Source of the DNA: Vibrio sp. CB1-14
GTDB taxonomy: Bacteria; Pseudomonadota; Gammaproteobacteria; Enterobacterales; Vibrionaceae
DNA length: 64,000 nucleotides
NCBI RefSeq assembly: GCF_040412085.2
Contig: NZ_CP115920.1
Location: forward strand, 2,914,001-2,978,000
Reading direction: 5' to 3'
Below the pieces are notes generated by a model. That model was given only the letters and a program-made list of their open reading frames with translations, ran no database searches and had not been told where the DNA came from. Positions within the stretch are counted from its first letter, which is position 1, and each line of letters begins with the position of its first letter. Made by a program: the position numbers and the translations under genes. Positions 8,893 through 17,382 of the stretch are shown here, one piece after another.

Positions 8893-10557
8893 ATGTGTTC
8901 AGTATTTGGTATTTTAGACATTAAAAGCGATGCCGCAGCCCTACGTCCAGTGGCTCTTGAAATGTCTAAGAAACTTCGTCACCGTGGCCCAGATTGGTCC
9001 GGTATCTATGCCTCAGATAAAGCAATTCTAGCGCATGAGCGTCTAGCGATTGTTGGTCTAAACAGTGGTGCGCAACCTCTGTATAGCCAAGATAAAAAAC
9101 ACATCCTTGCTGTTAACGGTGAAATCTATAACCACAAAGAAATTCGTGCACGCTATGAAGGTAAGTACGAGTTTCAAACCGACTCTGACTGTGAAGTTAT
9201 CCTAGCGCTTTACCAAGACATGGGTGCAGACCTTCTTGAAGAACTAAACGGTATCTTTGCATTCGTACTTTACGATGAAGAGAAAGATGAGTACCTAGTA
9301 GGTCGTGACCACATTGGTATCATCCCGCTCTACCAAGGTTATGATGAACACGGCAACTACTACGTGGCATCAGAAATGAAAGCCCTAGTGCCTGTTTGTA
9401 AGACCATCAGCGAGTTCCCTCCTGGTTGTTTCTACGGCTCTAAAGATGCTGAACCTCAGCGCTACTACATTCGTGACTGGAACGAATATGCAGCAGTGCA
9501 AGGCAACACCACCAGCAAGGAGGAGCTAACTGAAGCGCTTGAAGCAGCAGTAAAACGCCAGCTTATGACTGACGTACCTTACGGCGTTCTACTCTCTGGC
9601 GGTCTAGATTCTTCTATTACTTCAGCGGTGGCTAAACGTTTTGCAGCTATGCGTATTGAAGATGATGAGCAATCTGCAGCATGGTGGCCTCAGCTTCACT
9701 CATTTGCGGTAGGTCTAGAAGGTGCACCTGACTTGAAAGCGGCTCGCGAAGTGGCTGACCAAATCGGCACCGTACACCACGAAATGACGTACACCATTCA
9801 AGAAGGCTTGGATGCGATCCGTGATGTTATCTATCACATCGAAACATACGACGTGACGACAATCCGCGCATCCACACCAATGTTCCTAATGGGTCGTAAG
9901 ATCAAAGCAATGGGCATCAAGATGGTACTGTCTGGCGAAGGTGCTGATGAAATCTTCGGTGGTTACCTCTACTTCCACAAAGCGCCAAACGCGAAAGAGT
10001 TCCACGAAGAGACCGTTCGTAAACTGCTAGCCCTTAACATGTTCGACTGTGCTCGTGCTAACAAATCTCTAGCAGCTTGGGGCGTTGAAGGCCGAGTGCC
10101 ATTCCTAGACAAAGAGTTCATCGATGTGGCGATGCGTCTCAACCCAGAAGACAAGATGTGTGGTAACGGTAAAATGGAAAAACACATCCTGCGTGAGTGT
10201 TTTGAGCATTACCTACCAGAGTCTATCGCGTGGCGTCAAAAAGAGCAGTTCTCAGACGGCGTTGGTTACAGCTGGATTGATACGCTAAAAGAAGTGGCGG
10301 AAGCTAAGATCACAGACCAGCAAATGGAAACCGCGGCATTCCGCTTCCCATACAACACTCCGACAACGAAAGAAGGTTATGCATACCGTGAAATCTTTGA
10401 AGAGTTGTTCCCGCTAGAGTCAGCAGCGAAATGTGTACCGGGTGGCCCATCTGTCGCTTGTTCTTCAGCGAAAGCGATTGAATGGGATGAATCGTTCCAA
10501 AACTGTGTCGACCCATCGGGCCGCGCGGTACAAACGGTTCATAACGACGCTTACTAA
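8893..10557 (+). CDS. asnB: Asparagine synthase B (glutamine-hydrolysing)
   Basis: AsnB makes asparagine from aspartate, ATP and glutamine. The start at 8893 exposes Cys2 (MCSVFGILD) as the N-terminal nucleophile of the class II glutaminase domain after Met removal. The upstream AAAAGGAAG supports this start over a longer frame from 8836. The glutaminase domain has RHRGPDWSG and NGEIYNH. The synthetase domain has the PP-loop SGGLDSSIT (near residue 232) and the SGEGADEIFGGY motif. The length of 554 residues equals the E. coli enzyme. It is a single-gene unit ended by a bidirectional terminator shared with nnrS. Confidence 0.97.
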   Translation: MCSVFGILDIKSDAAALRPVALEMSKKLRHRGPDWSGIYASDKAILAHERLAIVGLNSGAQPLYSQDKKHILAVNGEIYNHKEIRARYEGKYEFQTDSDCEVILALYQDMGADLLEELNGIFAFVLYDEEKDEYLVGRDHIGIIPLYQGYDEHGNYYVASEMKALVPVCKTISEFPPGCFYGSKDAEPQRYYIRDWNEYAAVQGNTTSKEELTEALEAAVKRQLMTDVPYGVLLSGGLDSSITSAVAKRFAAMRIEDDEQSAAWWPQLHSFAVGLEGAPDLKAAREVADQIGTVHHEMTYTIQEGLDAIRDVIYHIETYDVTTIRASTPMFLMGRKIKAMGIKMVLSGEGADEIFGGYLYFHKAPNAKEFHEETVRKLLALNMFDCARANKSLAAWGVEGRVPFLDKEFIDVAMRLNPEDKMCGNGKMEKHILRECFEHYLPESIAWRQKEQFSDGVGYSWIDTLKEVAEAKITDQQMETAAFRFPYNTPTTKEGYAYREIFEELFPLESAAKCVPGGPSVACSSAKAIEWDESFQNCVDPSGRAVQTVHNDAY

Positions 10558-10562
10558 TCGCT

Positions 10563-10600
10563 AGACACAAAAACCAGCCTCGGCTGGTTTTTTTGTGTCT
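10563..10600. terminator. Bidirectional terminator asnB/nnrS
   Basis: AGACACAAAAACCAGCC pairs with GGCTGGTTTTTTTGTGTCT around the loop TCG. A- and T-tracts on both sides of the stem allow use by the convergent asnB and nnrS transcripts. Confidence 0.88.
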
Positions 10601-10605
10601 ACAAC

Positions 10606-11790
10606 TTAACCTGGATGACCATCTACCCTTGGCGTCACGAGCATTTTTCCAAAATAGAAAACATACATGGCAAACGCCAGCGTCCAGAGACCCGCACTCA
10701 CATCGACAAGAATGAACATATGCTGCGGCCACAAGGCTACGCCAGCACTACGTATCACCGCCGCTACAATTACGGCAACAAAAGCAATCGTCATATTCGG
10801 GCCTTTATATATTGCTCGCCCTGTGTGCCCCATCGTCACTCGGCTTATCATCGCAAGCACCACCCCACCCAGAGCACCAACCGCAAATAGATGCAACATT
10901 GCATGAGACGCAAACGCGTCAGAGAGTAACCCGCGACTTAACAAGCTTAACGGCAAACAGAGATACGTCAGCATCAATGACCACACTAGCGGTTCAGAGA
11001 GAGTTAACCAAGGTTTCCATCGAGCCCAACGAGCCAACTGAGTGACACCGGCGACGAGCATCAATGGTTGACCTAACGTCGCAAAAGAGAGGGGGAAAAA
11101 GCTCAATACAAACAGGGCCAGCAACGGCAAAGTTGCCCCCCACTCCAACCACACAATAGGCTGAGGCTTGTCATACTGAAAACGGCGAGCAGCAAAGAAA
11201 GGAATCACTCGGCCGCCCATTATTGACAGCAATAAAGTAAACCACCACAACATGGCTTGCCATACTGCGCTTGAGCTAAATGGCGGCATACCTTTGATCG
11301 TTGCGTAGCTAGCAAAGTTAGCAAAAATAGCCAACATAAACAGCGGGACAAAAAACAGGTTACGCCAACCTTTAGCTCGATAGACTCTAAAGCCGACTTC
11401 ATAGGCCACCAATGCAATGAAAAGTGATTCAATCGATGAGATTAGCCACAAAGGCGTCGGTGTCCAAAATAGTACTCTCGTTATCGTCCAAAGTGCCACC
11501 AATAACAACAGTCGATAATGTTTAGTGCCGTTCACTCCCGTCCAGGTCTGCACGGCAGTGAGCACAAAACCAACCACAATCGCCATCGAAAAACCAAAAA
11601 TCATTTCATGAGCATGCCACCACAAGGCAGGTACCGCCAATGCGCTCGGCTGACCATGCTGAAACATCACAACCCAAGCGACAACCGCAAATACCGCGTA
11701 GATGCTTCCCAATAAGAAAAAAGGACGAAACCCTAAACGCAGCCACGCAGGAATGGCTTCTTCTGCCTTTTTATCAACGATGTTAATCAT
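10606..11790 (-). CDS. nnrS: NnrS family heme/copper membrane protein
   Basis: NnrS is a polytopic inner-membrane metalloprotein that in Vibrio cholerae is part of the nitric oxide stress response and protects cellular iron pools. The sequence has about twelve hydrophobic segments, with the family signatures WLRLGFRPFFLLGS near the N-terminus and WWHAHEMIFGFSMAIVVGF, whose histidines are likely metal ligands. The start is set at the ATG at 11790 (MINIVDKKAEEAIPA, 394 residues), since the longer frame opens with TTG. Upstream lie a sigma-54 type promoter and NorR-like sites, consistent with activation by nitric oxide. No hmp or norV gene is in this window. Confidence 0.9.
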   Translation of the reverse strand: MINIVDKKAEEAIPAWLRLGFRPFFLLGSIYAVFAVVAWVVMFQHGQPSALAVPALWWHAHEMIFGFSMAIVVGFVLTAVQTWTGVNGTKHYRLLLLVALWTITRVLFWTPTPLWLISSIESLFIALVAYEVGFRVYRAKGWRNLFFVPLFMLAIFANFASYATIKGMPPFSSSAVWQAMLWWFTLLLSIMGGRVIPFFAARRFQYDKPQPIVWLEWGATLPLLALFVLSFFPLSFATLGQPLMLVAGVTQLARWARWKPWLTLSEPLVWSLMLTYLCLPLSLLSRGLLSDAFASHAMLHLFAVGALGGVVLAMISRVTMGHTGRAIYKGPNMTIAFVAVIVAAVIRSAGVALWPQHMFILVDVSAGLWTLAFAMYVFYFGKMLVTPRVDGHPG

Positions 11791-11825
11791 ACCAATCACT
11801 CTATAATCCAATCTTGTTGACTAAA

Positions 11826-11841
11826 GCACAAAATGTACCAA
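11826..11841 (-). promoter_or_regulatory. Putative sigma-54 promoter of nnrS
   Basis: Read on the minus strand, TTGGTACATTTTGTGC has the obligatory -24 GG and -12 GC separated by exactly 10 bases, as in the TGGCAC-N5-TTGC consensus. It predicts a transcription start near 11814, about 25 bases before the ATG. Confidence 0.65.
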
Positions 11842-11893
11842 TTAAAAAAACTATAATTATCAGATACGTAAAAAGTACCTAGTCATAAAAAGA

Positions 11894-11949
11894 GTCCTAT
11901 TGACACGGAGTGTATTTGTGTCATTTTGACTCTAAAGGTGTCATGTGAC
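11894..11949. promoter_or_regulatory. NorR-like enhancer sites upstream of nnrS
   Basis: GTCCTATTGAC (11894-11904) and GTCATTTTGAC (11920-11930) both fit the NorR core GT-N7-AC. A third, less exact copy GTCATGTGAC lies at 11940-11949. They begin about 55 bp beyond the sigma-54-like promoter, a usual distance for enhancer-binding proteins. Together they form a symmetric AGAGTC...TGACAC...GTGTCA...GACTCT arrangement. The remainder of the 11791-12140 gap shows no gene. Confidence 0.6.
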
Positions 11950-12140
11950 TTAACTTCAATCGCCGACATTATTGTAACCTCGCCGGCGTGCGCCTTACCC
12001 CAAATGGAACAAAATTCGCTTTTTCACAGACAATAATTTCAAACTCAGTTTTTGCTGTGATTATTGTGTTGTGTTTATAGCCATTGAGAGTAAACTTGCC
12101 GCCCATTTAACCAAAACCCCAACAATACTAGGTGAAAACA

Positions 12141-13484
12141 ATGTCGAACCGTGCTTCAGCGCTCAGTAATAGAATGAACATCGTTGCGCTGACGTGGCCT
12201 ATTTTTATCGAGGTATTGCTGCGCACAGCCCTGAATACCACCGACGTATTCATGCTAAGTGGCTACTCCGATCAAGCGGTTTCTGCTGTCGGTGTGATCA
12301 CTCAGATCAGCTTCTTCCTCATTGTGATCTCAATGATGGTCAGCAGTGGTACTGGGATCTTGATCGCTCAATACAATGGTGCCTCCAAATTCGCTGAGGC
12401 GGCACAAACAGGTGTCGCGAGTATTCTGCTGGCACTTGTTGTGGGTTTTGGATTGAGTTTAGCGCTATTTTTAGGTGCCGAGCATTTTATTGCCTTGTTT
12501 GGCCTAGAAGAGCAGGTGGCAGACTTTGGTTACGATTATCTGATCATCAGTGGTTCAATGACCTTTAACGTGACGCTGGGTATTGTACTGACGACCATTC
12601 TTCGCAGTCATGGCTATTCTCGCTCACCTATGATGATCAACCTGATCGCCGGTGTGATTAACATCGCAGGTAACTACATCGCCCTGTATCAGCCTTTTGG
12701 ACTGCCTGTCTTTGGCGTCAGCGGTGTGGCTACCGCAACGGTGGTGAGTCAACTGATTGGTACTTTGCTGATGATTGGTATGGTGCGGGCGAAAAAAATC
12801 GAGCTACCCTTTGCCACATGGCGCGATATTCCAAATCAGCTTTATAAGAAAATCATTAAGATTGGCGTTATGAACGCTGGCGAAGTGCTGTCTTATAACA
12901 TGGCGCAAATGGCGATTGTTTACTTTGTGGTGCAAATGGGTACCGCGTCATTGGCTGCGTTCACTTACACACAGAACATCACGCGTGTCTCGTTTGCTTT
13001 TGCCTTAGCGCTCGGTCAGGCGGGACAAATCCAAACCAGCTACTTCATAGGGAAAGGTTGGTCTGATGATATTCTCAATCGCGTGCAAAAGTACTATCTC
13101 GTCGGCCTTGCCGCATCGATCAGTATTGTGGTGAGCTTGTTTATCTTCCGCTACCCACTGATTGACCTGTTCACTCAAGATCCAGAGATCGTTACTTTAG
13201 TCGCACTTCTCATCGGTGGTTCTATTTTTGTTGAGTCTGGTCGCGTCTCTAACCTGATCTTTATCGCGGCTCTCAAAGGTGCAGGTGATATCAAGTTCCC
13301 GGTGCAAATGGGTATTTTAAGCATGTGGGGTGTTGCCGTTATGTTTGCCTACTTACTCGGTATTCACTGGGGCTACGGCATACTTGGCGCCTGGATAGCA
13401 ATTGGTATGGATGAGTGGCTGCGTGGGATTGTGATGATCCGTCGCTGGCGCTCAAAGGTTTGGACACGCTTTGCGCTGACCTAG
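12141..13484 (+). CDS. MATE family efflux transporter
   Basis: This inner-membrane multidrug/toxin exporter of the MATE family is expected to use a Na+ or H+ gradient. The 447-residue product has about twelve hydrophobic segments in two homologous halves. ALTWPIFIEVLLRTALNTTD at the N-terminus and the DVFMLSGYSDQAVSAVG stretch are typical. The start ATG at 12141 has AGGTG seven bases upstream; an in-frame GTG at 12132 is less likely. It is not in an obvious operon. The substrate cannot be predicted. A second, unrelated-looking MATE gene is at 55022-56362. Confidence 0.9.
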   Translation: MSNRASALSNRMNIVALTWPIFIEVLLRTALNTTDVFMLSGYSDQAVSAVGVITQISFFLIVISMMVSSGTGILIAQYNGASKFAEAAQTGVASILLALVVGFGLSLALFLGAEHFIALFGLEEQVADFGYDYLIISGSMTFNVTLGIVLTTILRSHGYSRSPMMINLIAGVINIAGNYIALYQPFGLPVFGVSGVATATVVSQLIGTLLMIGMVRAKKIELPFATWRDIPNQLYKKIIKIGVMNAGEVLSYNMAQMAIVYFVVQMGTASLAAFTYTQNITRVSFAFALALGQAGQIQTSYFIGKGWSDDILNRVQKYYLVGLAASISIVVSLFIFRYPLIDLFTQDPEIVTLVALLIGGSIFVESGRVSNLIFIAALKGAGDIKFPVQMGILSMWGVAVMFAYLLGIHWGYGILGAWIAIGMDEWLRGIVMIRRWRSKVWTRFALT

Positions 13485-13516
13485 TCCTTCCGCACTCCCT
13501 AGACCTATCAATAAAG

Positions 13517-13541
13517 AGCTCGAGCCATCATGGCTCGAGCT
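13517..13541. terminator. Hairpin between MATE gene and LysR pseudogene
   Basis: AGCTCGAGCCA pairs perfectly with TGGCTCGAGCT (loop TCA) between two convergent genes. T-runs are poor on both strands, so efficiency is uncertain. Confidence 0.55.
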
Positions 13542-13546
13542 ACAAA

Positions 13547-14486
13547 TTACTTTTCTCGTATCGAACGCAGTATGGATTCATACAATGCTTCTTTAAGCCA
13601 CTTGGCCTTATCGTTAAGCTGAGACTGCTTTGGCCAAATAAGGGAAATATCAAAATCCGCTACTGGAACAGGAGGAGGCACAGCAGTAAGGTGCGATTGC
13701 ATCAAACTGATTTGCGCCATTTTTTTCTGGAACGATGGCAAACATCGCTCGCCCACTGACAAGCCGACCAATCGTAAGAAAGTTGCGTGATACCGCAGTG
13801 ACTGCGCGACTGAGCCCAACGGCATCCAAGTGCTTGTCCACATTACTTGAGAACGCGCCTTCTGGGCTAACCAAACAGTGAGGTAAAGAGACGAAAGTTT
13901 CGATATCGACCTGTTCAATATCTACCATAGACTGGTCATATATGCAGACATGCTTCTCGGTATACAACTTCTGACTTGCAAACTGCTCATCAAGTTCAGG
14001 AATGCTACCAATGATCATATCTAGGCTCTCCTGCTCACTAAGTTGCTTGTAGCTGTTTCGGTTCACATTGACAAAGCTAACTCGAGAATGAGGCGCATCG
14101 GACAAAATGGCATCGTAAATCACGGGTCCAAAAATGAACTCGGCATAATCGGTCAAACCAATTTTACACACCCCTCGATACTCATTTGGATCAAACTCAC
14201 TGCTAGGTAGCACCTTATGCTCAACCAGATTAAGGATTTGTTCCACAGCAGGAAATAGCTCACTCGCTCTCTCAGTGGGCACCATTTGATGCCCTTTGCG
14301 CTCAAATAGCTTGTCCCCACACAGTTCACGCAGTTTTGCCAAGCTATGACTCATCGCAGACTGACTGACAAAGCATTTTTGTGCAGCGAGCGACACACTT
14401 CGTGTCTGATACAGCCGATAAAATACAATCAGTAAGTTGAGATCTATACGTTTCCAGTCCAGTTTTTCTTGTCCCATTTTATTCAT
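13547..14486 (-). pseudogene. LysR-family regulator with a frameshift in an A7 run
   Basis: This is a LysR-type transcription factor divergent from chrA. The N-terminal winged helix-turn-helix is intact (RIDLNLLIVFYRLYQTRSVSLA..., VSQSAMSHSLAKLRELCGD). The ligand-binding domain follows to about residue 250 (GRAMFAIVPE). There the frame changes at a run of seven A (near 13725-13731). Removing one A restores V-P-E-K-M-A-Q-I-S-L and a normal C-terminus (PPPVPVADFDISLIWPK...SIREK, stop at 13547). As written, the frame ends at 13650 after an aberrant tail. It may be a real inactivating mutation, phase variation in the homopolymer, or a sequencing error. The start is placed at the ATG at 14486. It might control chrA, but that is only inferred from the divergent arrangement. 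Confidence 0.8.
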
Positions 14487-14577
14487 AGTAGATATCAAAA
14501 CTATCGATTTGAATCATTATATCTCAGGCTCTACTATCAGTACCAACTGAAAATTTGATTATCAATTGGGTTATATT

Positions 14578-15801
14578 GTGTCTACTCAACCTTCCGCTGC
14601 GCAAAACGAAGCACATGACAATGAGCAATCATCACTGTTTGCTATCTTCAAAATCTTTTTCGGCCTTGGCTGGGTAAGCTTTGGCGGACCTGCAGCGCAC
14701 ATTGGCTATTTTCGCAACACCTTCGTTGAAAAGCTCGGCTGGCTACGTGATGAAGAGTACGCTCAGATCGTTGCTCTGAGTCAGTTCCTCCCAGGCCCCG
14801 GCTCGAGTCAGGTTGGTTTTGCCGTGGGGTATCAACGCGCTGGCCTTGGTGGGGGCATCATGGCTTTTTTGGGCTTCACCTTACCTTCCGTGATACTTAT
14901 GTTGCTTCTAGCGGTACTCAGTAGCCAGCTTACTGAATCCAGCTATTTTCAAAATGTCGTACATGGTTTGAAATTATTGGCTGTACTCGTGGTGGCCGAT
15001 GCTGCATGGGGTATGTACAGGAATTTCTGTAAATCTCCGCTCACTGTCACTTTATGTATCGGTACCGCCATTGCCCTACTGCTATTTCAAAGCGTCGCAA
15101 GCCAAGTGTTGGTACTCGTGATTGCTGCAGCTGTTGGCGTGCGCTATCTCGCCCATGGTAATGTCACCAAAGACAAGCCAGCCTCTGCCACCCGCTCATT
15201 TTCATGGCTACCACTTGCAAGCTTTTTTGTGTTGCTGCTCACTCTTCCCCTTGTTGGCACATACTCATCATCGGTACAGCTATTTTCCGATTTTTATCAA
15301 GCGGGTAGTCTAGTGTTTGGCGGCGGGCATGTGGTTCTGCCATTGCTGCAAAATATTGTTGGCGATCAGCTTACGCAAGATGCCTTTTTGACCGGGTATG
15401 CTGCTGCTCAAGCCGTTCCAGGCCCAATGTTTACCTTTGCTACCTATATCGGTTATGAGCTTATGCCGTCAGCGCCTTTGCTCGGTGCCATCATTGCTAC
15501 CCTTGGCGTTTTTGTGCCTGGCTTTCTACTGCTTGTTGGCGTGCTGAAAAACTGGCAACAACTGGCTGCTATTCCTGCTGTATCCGGTGCATTGGTTGGC
15601 GTCAATGCTGCTGTGGTGGGACTGCTGCTGTCCGCTCTGTATCAACCGGTGTTTACTAGCGCAGTCATCACACCGCTCGATCTCTGCTGGGTGCTATTAG
15701 GAGCACTATTAATGAAGCAGTTCAAGTTACCGATCGTTTGGATGGTCATCTGCTTTGCTGCTGCCGGATTCATGGCGCCAAGTGTTGCAAATTTAATCTA
15801 A
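14578..15801 (+). CDS. chrA: Chromate transporter, ChrA (CHR) family, long form
   Basis: This inner-membrane CHR-superfamily protein probably exports chromate or a related oxyanion. The two homologous halves of the long form are visible. The first has FGGPAAHIGYFRNTF and SQFLPGPGSSQVGFAVG. The second has FGGGHVVLPLL and AAQAVPGPMFTFATYIGYE. There are about ten hydrophobic segments over 407 residues, the usual length. The start is a GTG at 14578 (VSTQPSAAQNE); a longer TTG frame begins at 14566. It is divergent from the broken LysR gene. Whether the physiological substrate is chromate cannot be told, since many marine bacteria carry CHR proteins without chromate resistance. Confidence 0.88.
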   Translation: MSTQPSAAQNEAHDNEQSSLFAIFKIFFGLGWVSFGGPAAHIGYFRNTFVEKLGWLRDEEYAQIVALSQFLPGPGSSQVGFAVGYQRAGLGGGIMAFLGFTLPSVILMLLLAVLSSQLTESSYFQNVVHGLKLLAVLVVADAAWGMYRNFCKSPLTVTLCIGTAIALLLFQSVASQVLVLVIAAAVGVRYLAHGNVTKDKPASATRSFSWLPLASFFVLLLTLPLVGTYSSSVQLFSDFYQAGSLVFGGGHVVLPLLQNIVGDQLTQDAFLTGYAAAQAVPGPMFTFATYIGYELMPSAPLLGAIIATLGVFVPGFLLLVGVLKNWQQLAAIPAVSGALVGVNAAVVGLLLSALYQPVFTSAVITPLDLCWVLLGALLMKQFKLPIVWMVICFAAAGFMAPSVANLI

Positions 15802-15870
15802 ATCAAAGTTATAGCGGATTACTGCTGTGATAGCTCGCAACCTATTAAAAGCATTTCTACACTAATTATT

Positions 15871-15886
15871 GGGGGCGAATGCCCCC
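15871..15886 (+). terminator. Possible chrA terminator
   Basis: GGGGGC-GAAT-GCCCCC is a strong short hairpin 70 bases after chrA, but no T-run follows. The rest of 15802-16024 holds only the ribosome binding site of the next gene. Confidence 0.4.
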
Positions 15887-16024
15887 TGTGATACTAGCAA
15901 TAAAAGGGTTAATGGTAATAAAAGACAATTAATGACTCAATTCACCTAAGACATGCATGCTCCATCAGAGTACACACCACTCGATATGCCTCCATGACAA
16001 AGGGTGATATTCAGGAGGTGAGTT

Positions 16025-17158
16025 ATGGATAGCACAAAACTAGGTCAATCTCTGCATACGAGCTCAAATGCCGATACTATTGGTGAAGCGATTAAACACA
16101 CCCATCGCAAAATCTCTCATCAAGCTCCTGAAATTGTACGACTGGCTTTTGCCAGTTACGACGATGTGCGAGGCACACTGAAGACTTTTGCGCACAGCAC
16201 AGAACTTGGCAGCCCACTACTTCATTACAGTGCGCCAATCAACAGTCAGTCCTCTCTTGGTAAAAGCATTACTCGCCAACAAGCGCGGGTGCTCAATGAC
16301 ATCCTATCAACCGTAACCAGTGCTAGTAGACATTCACATTGGTTGCTCGAACAAGGCTATCAATCATCGTTAACGCAACCTATTTTCGATGATGGCCAAT
16401 TTCTTGGCATGCTGTTCTACGATGCCACTCAACCGCACTACTTTGACTCCGCGACCCGAGAAGAACTCGTCGCCCACTCAACACCACTGCTCGAAGTGAT
16501 TACTCATCAACGTCGCTGCGTCAACGCGATGACAGACTTGGGTCATGTAGTGAGACGCACCAACTTTGAGCACCAAGATGAGAGCTTAGATCACGCCTAC
16601 CGGGTTGGTCAGTTTGCTCATATTATCGGCACCGAGCTTGCGCAGCTTTATCAGTTGGATGATGAAACTTTGGATCATATCGTGCAGTTTGCTCAGTTGC
16701 ATGATATTGGGAAATACTCAGCGCTTGGCACCTCTTCGCAAAGTCTATGGCTTGAAGATTGGGGGAATCACTTACAACTGACCGCTCAAATCCAACACGG
16801 TTTAAATCTAGTTAATGATTTGGCACGACAAATCCATGAGCAGCAACACACCTGTGTGCAATTGCTACGTGACATCATTCAATATCATCATGAATATTTA
16901 GATGGCAGTGGCGCCCCACTTGGTTTGCGCCACGCTGACATACCAGTGTCAGCTCGCATTGTTACTGTTGCTAACATTTTTGATGCTCTAACAAGTCATC
17001 GCTATTACAGCGAATCTTGGTCATTGACTCACGCCCTGCTTGAGCTCGAAAAAATGGTGGCCATGGGCAAGCTTGATGGTAATTGTGTACAAGCACTTCG
17101 AGCCCAGCAAGACGCTGTCAGGCTTGTGATGCAGTCGGTTCACGTACCAAGAGTTTAA
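16025..17158 (+). CDS. HD-GYP domain protein with N-terminal GAF-like domain, degenerate GYP motif
   Basis: This is a predicted cyclic-di-GMP phosphodiesterase or sensor of 377 residues. Residues about 20-165 resemble a GAF-type sensory domain. Residues about 185-350 form an HD-GYP domain with HDIGK (near 233) and YHHEYLDGSGAPLGL, where the canonical GYP is GAP. The normally conserved VADAFDALT reads VANIFDALT, losing one Asp. HD and HHE metal ligands remain, so activity may be altered rather than lost. A perfect AGGAGGTGAG ribosome binding site precedes the ATG, predicting strong translation. No linked signalling partner is adjacent. Loss of the GYP tyrosine is seen in some HD-GYP proteins, so this could be catalytic or a c-di-GMP receptor. 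Confidence 0.82.
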   Translation: MDSTKLGQSLHTSSNADTIGEAIKHTHRKISHQAPEIVRLAFASYDDVRGTLKTFAHSTELGSPLLHYSAPINSQSSLGKSITRQQARVLNDILSTVTSASRHSHWLLEQGYQSSLTQPIFDDGQFLGMLFYDATQPHYFDSATREELVAHSTPLLEVITHQRRCVNAMTDLGHVVRRTNFEHQDESLDHAYRVGQFAHIIGTELAQLYQLDDETLDHIVQFAQLHDIGKYSALGTSSQSLWLEDWGNHLQLTAQIQHGLNLVNDLARQIHEQQHTCVQLLRDIIQYHHEYLDGSGAPLGLRHADIPVSARIVTVANIFDALTSHRYYSESWSLTHALLELEKMVAMGKLDGNCVQALRAQQDAVRLVMQSVHVPRV

Positions 17159-17382
17159 CGCTCATGTAAGCGCAAGTGATCTCATAGCTTGCGCTCGATG
17201 TTGAAGTGACTCCTCGTAAACAGATCTGAGTTTTTACTCAAATTATGTGCTAAAGGCCTCATTTATCAGTCACTCCCTTCTTGCAGTCCCTAATCACAGT
17301 GACTAGTATTGTATTGTTAACAATCAATTAACATAACTACAACTATAAAATCTATCGTTCTACACGCAAACGGAGTTCAAGA

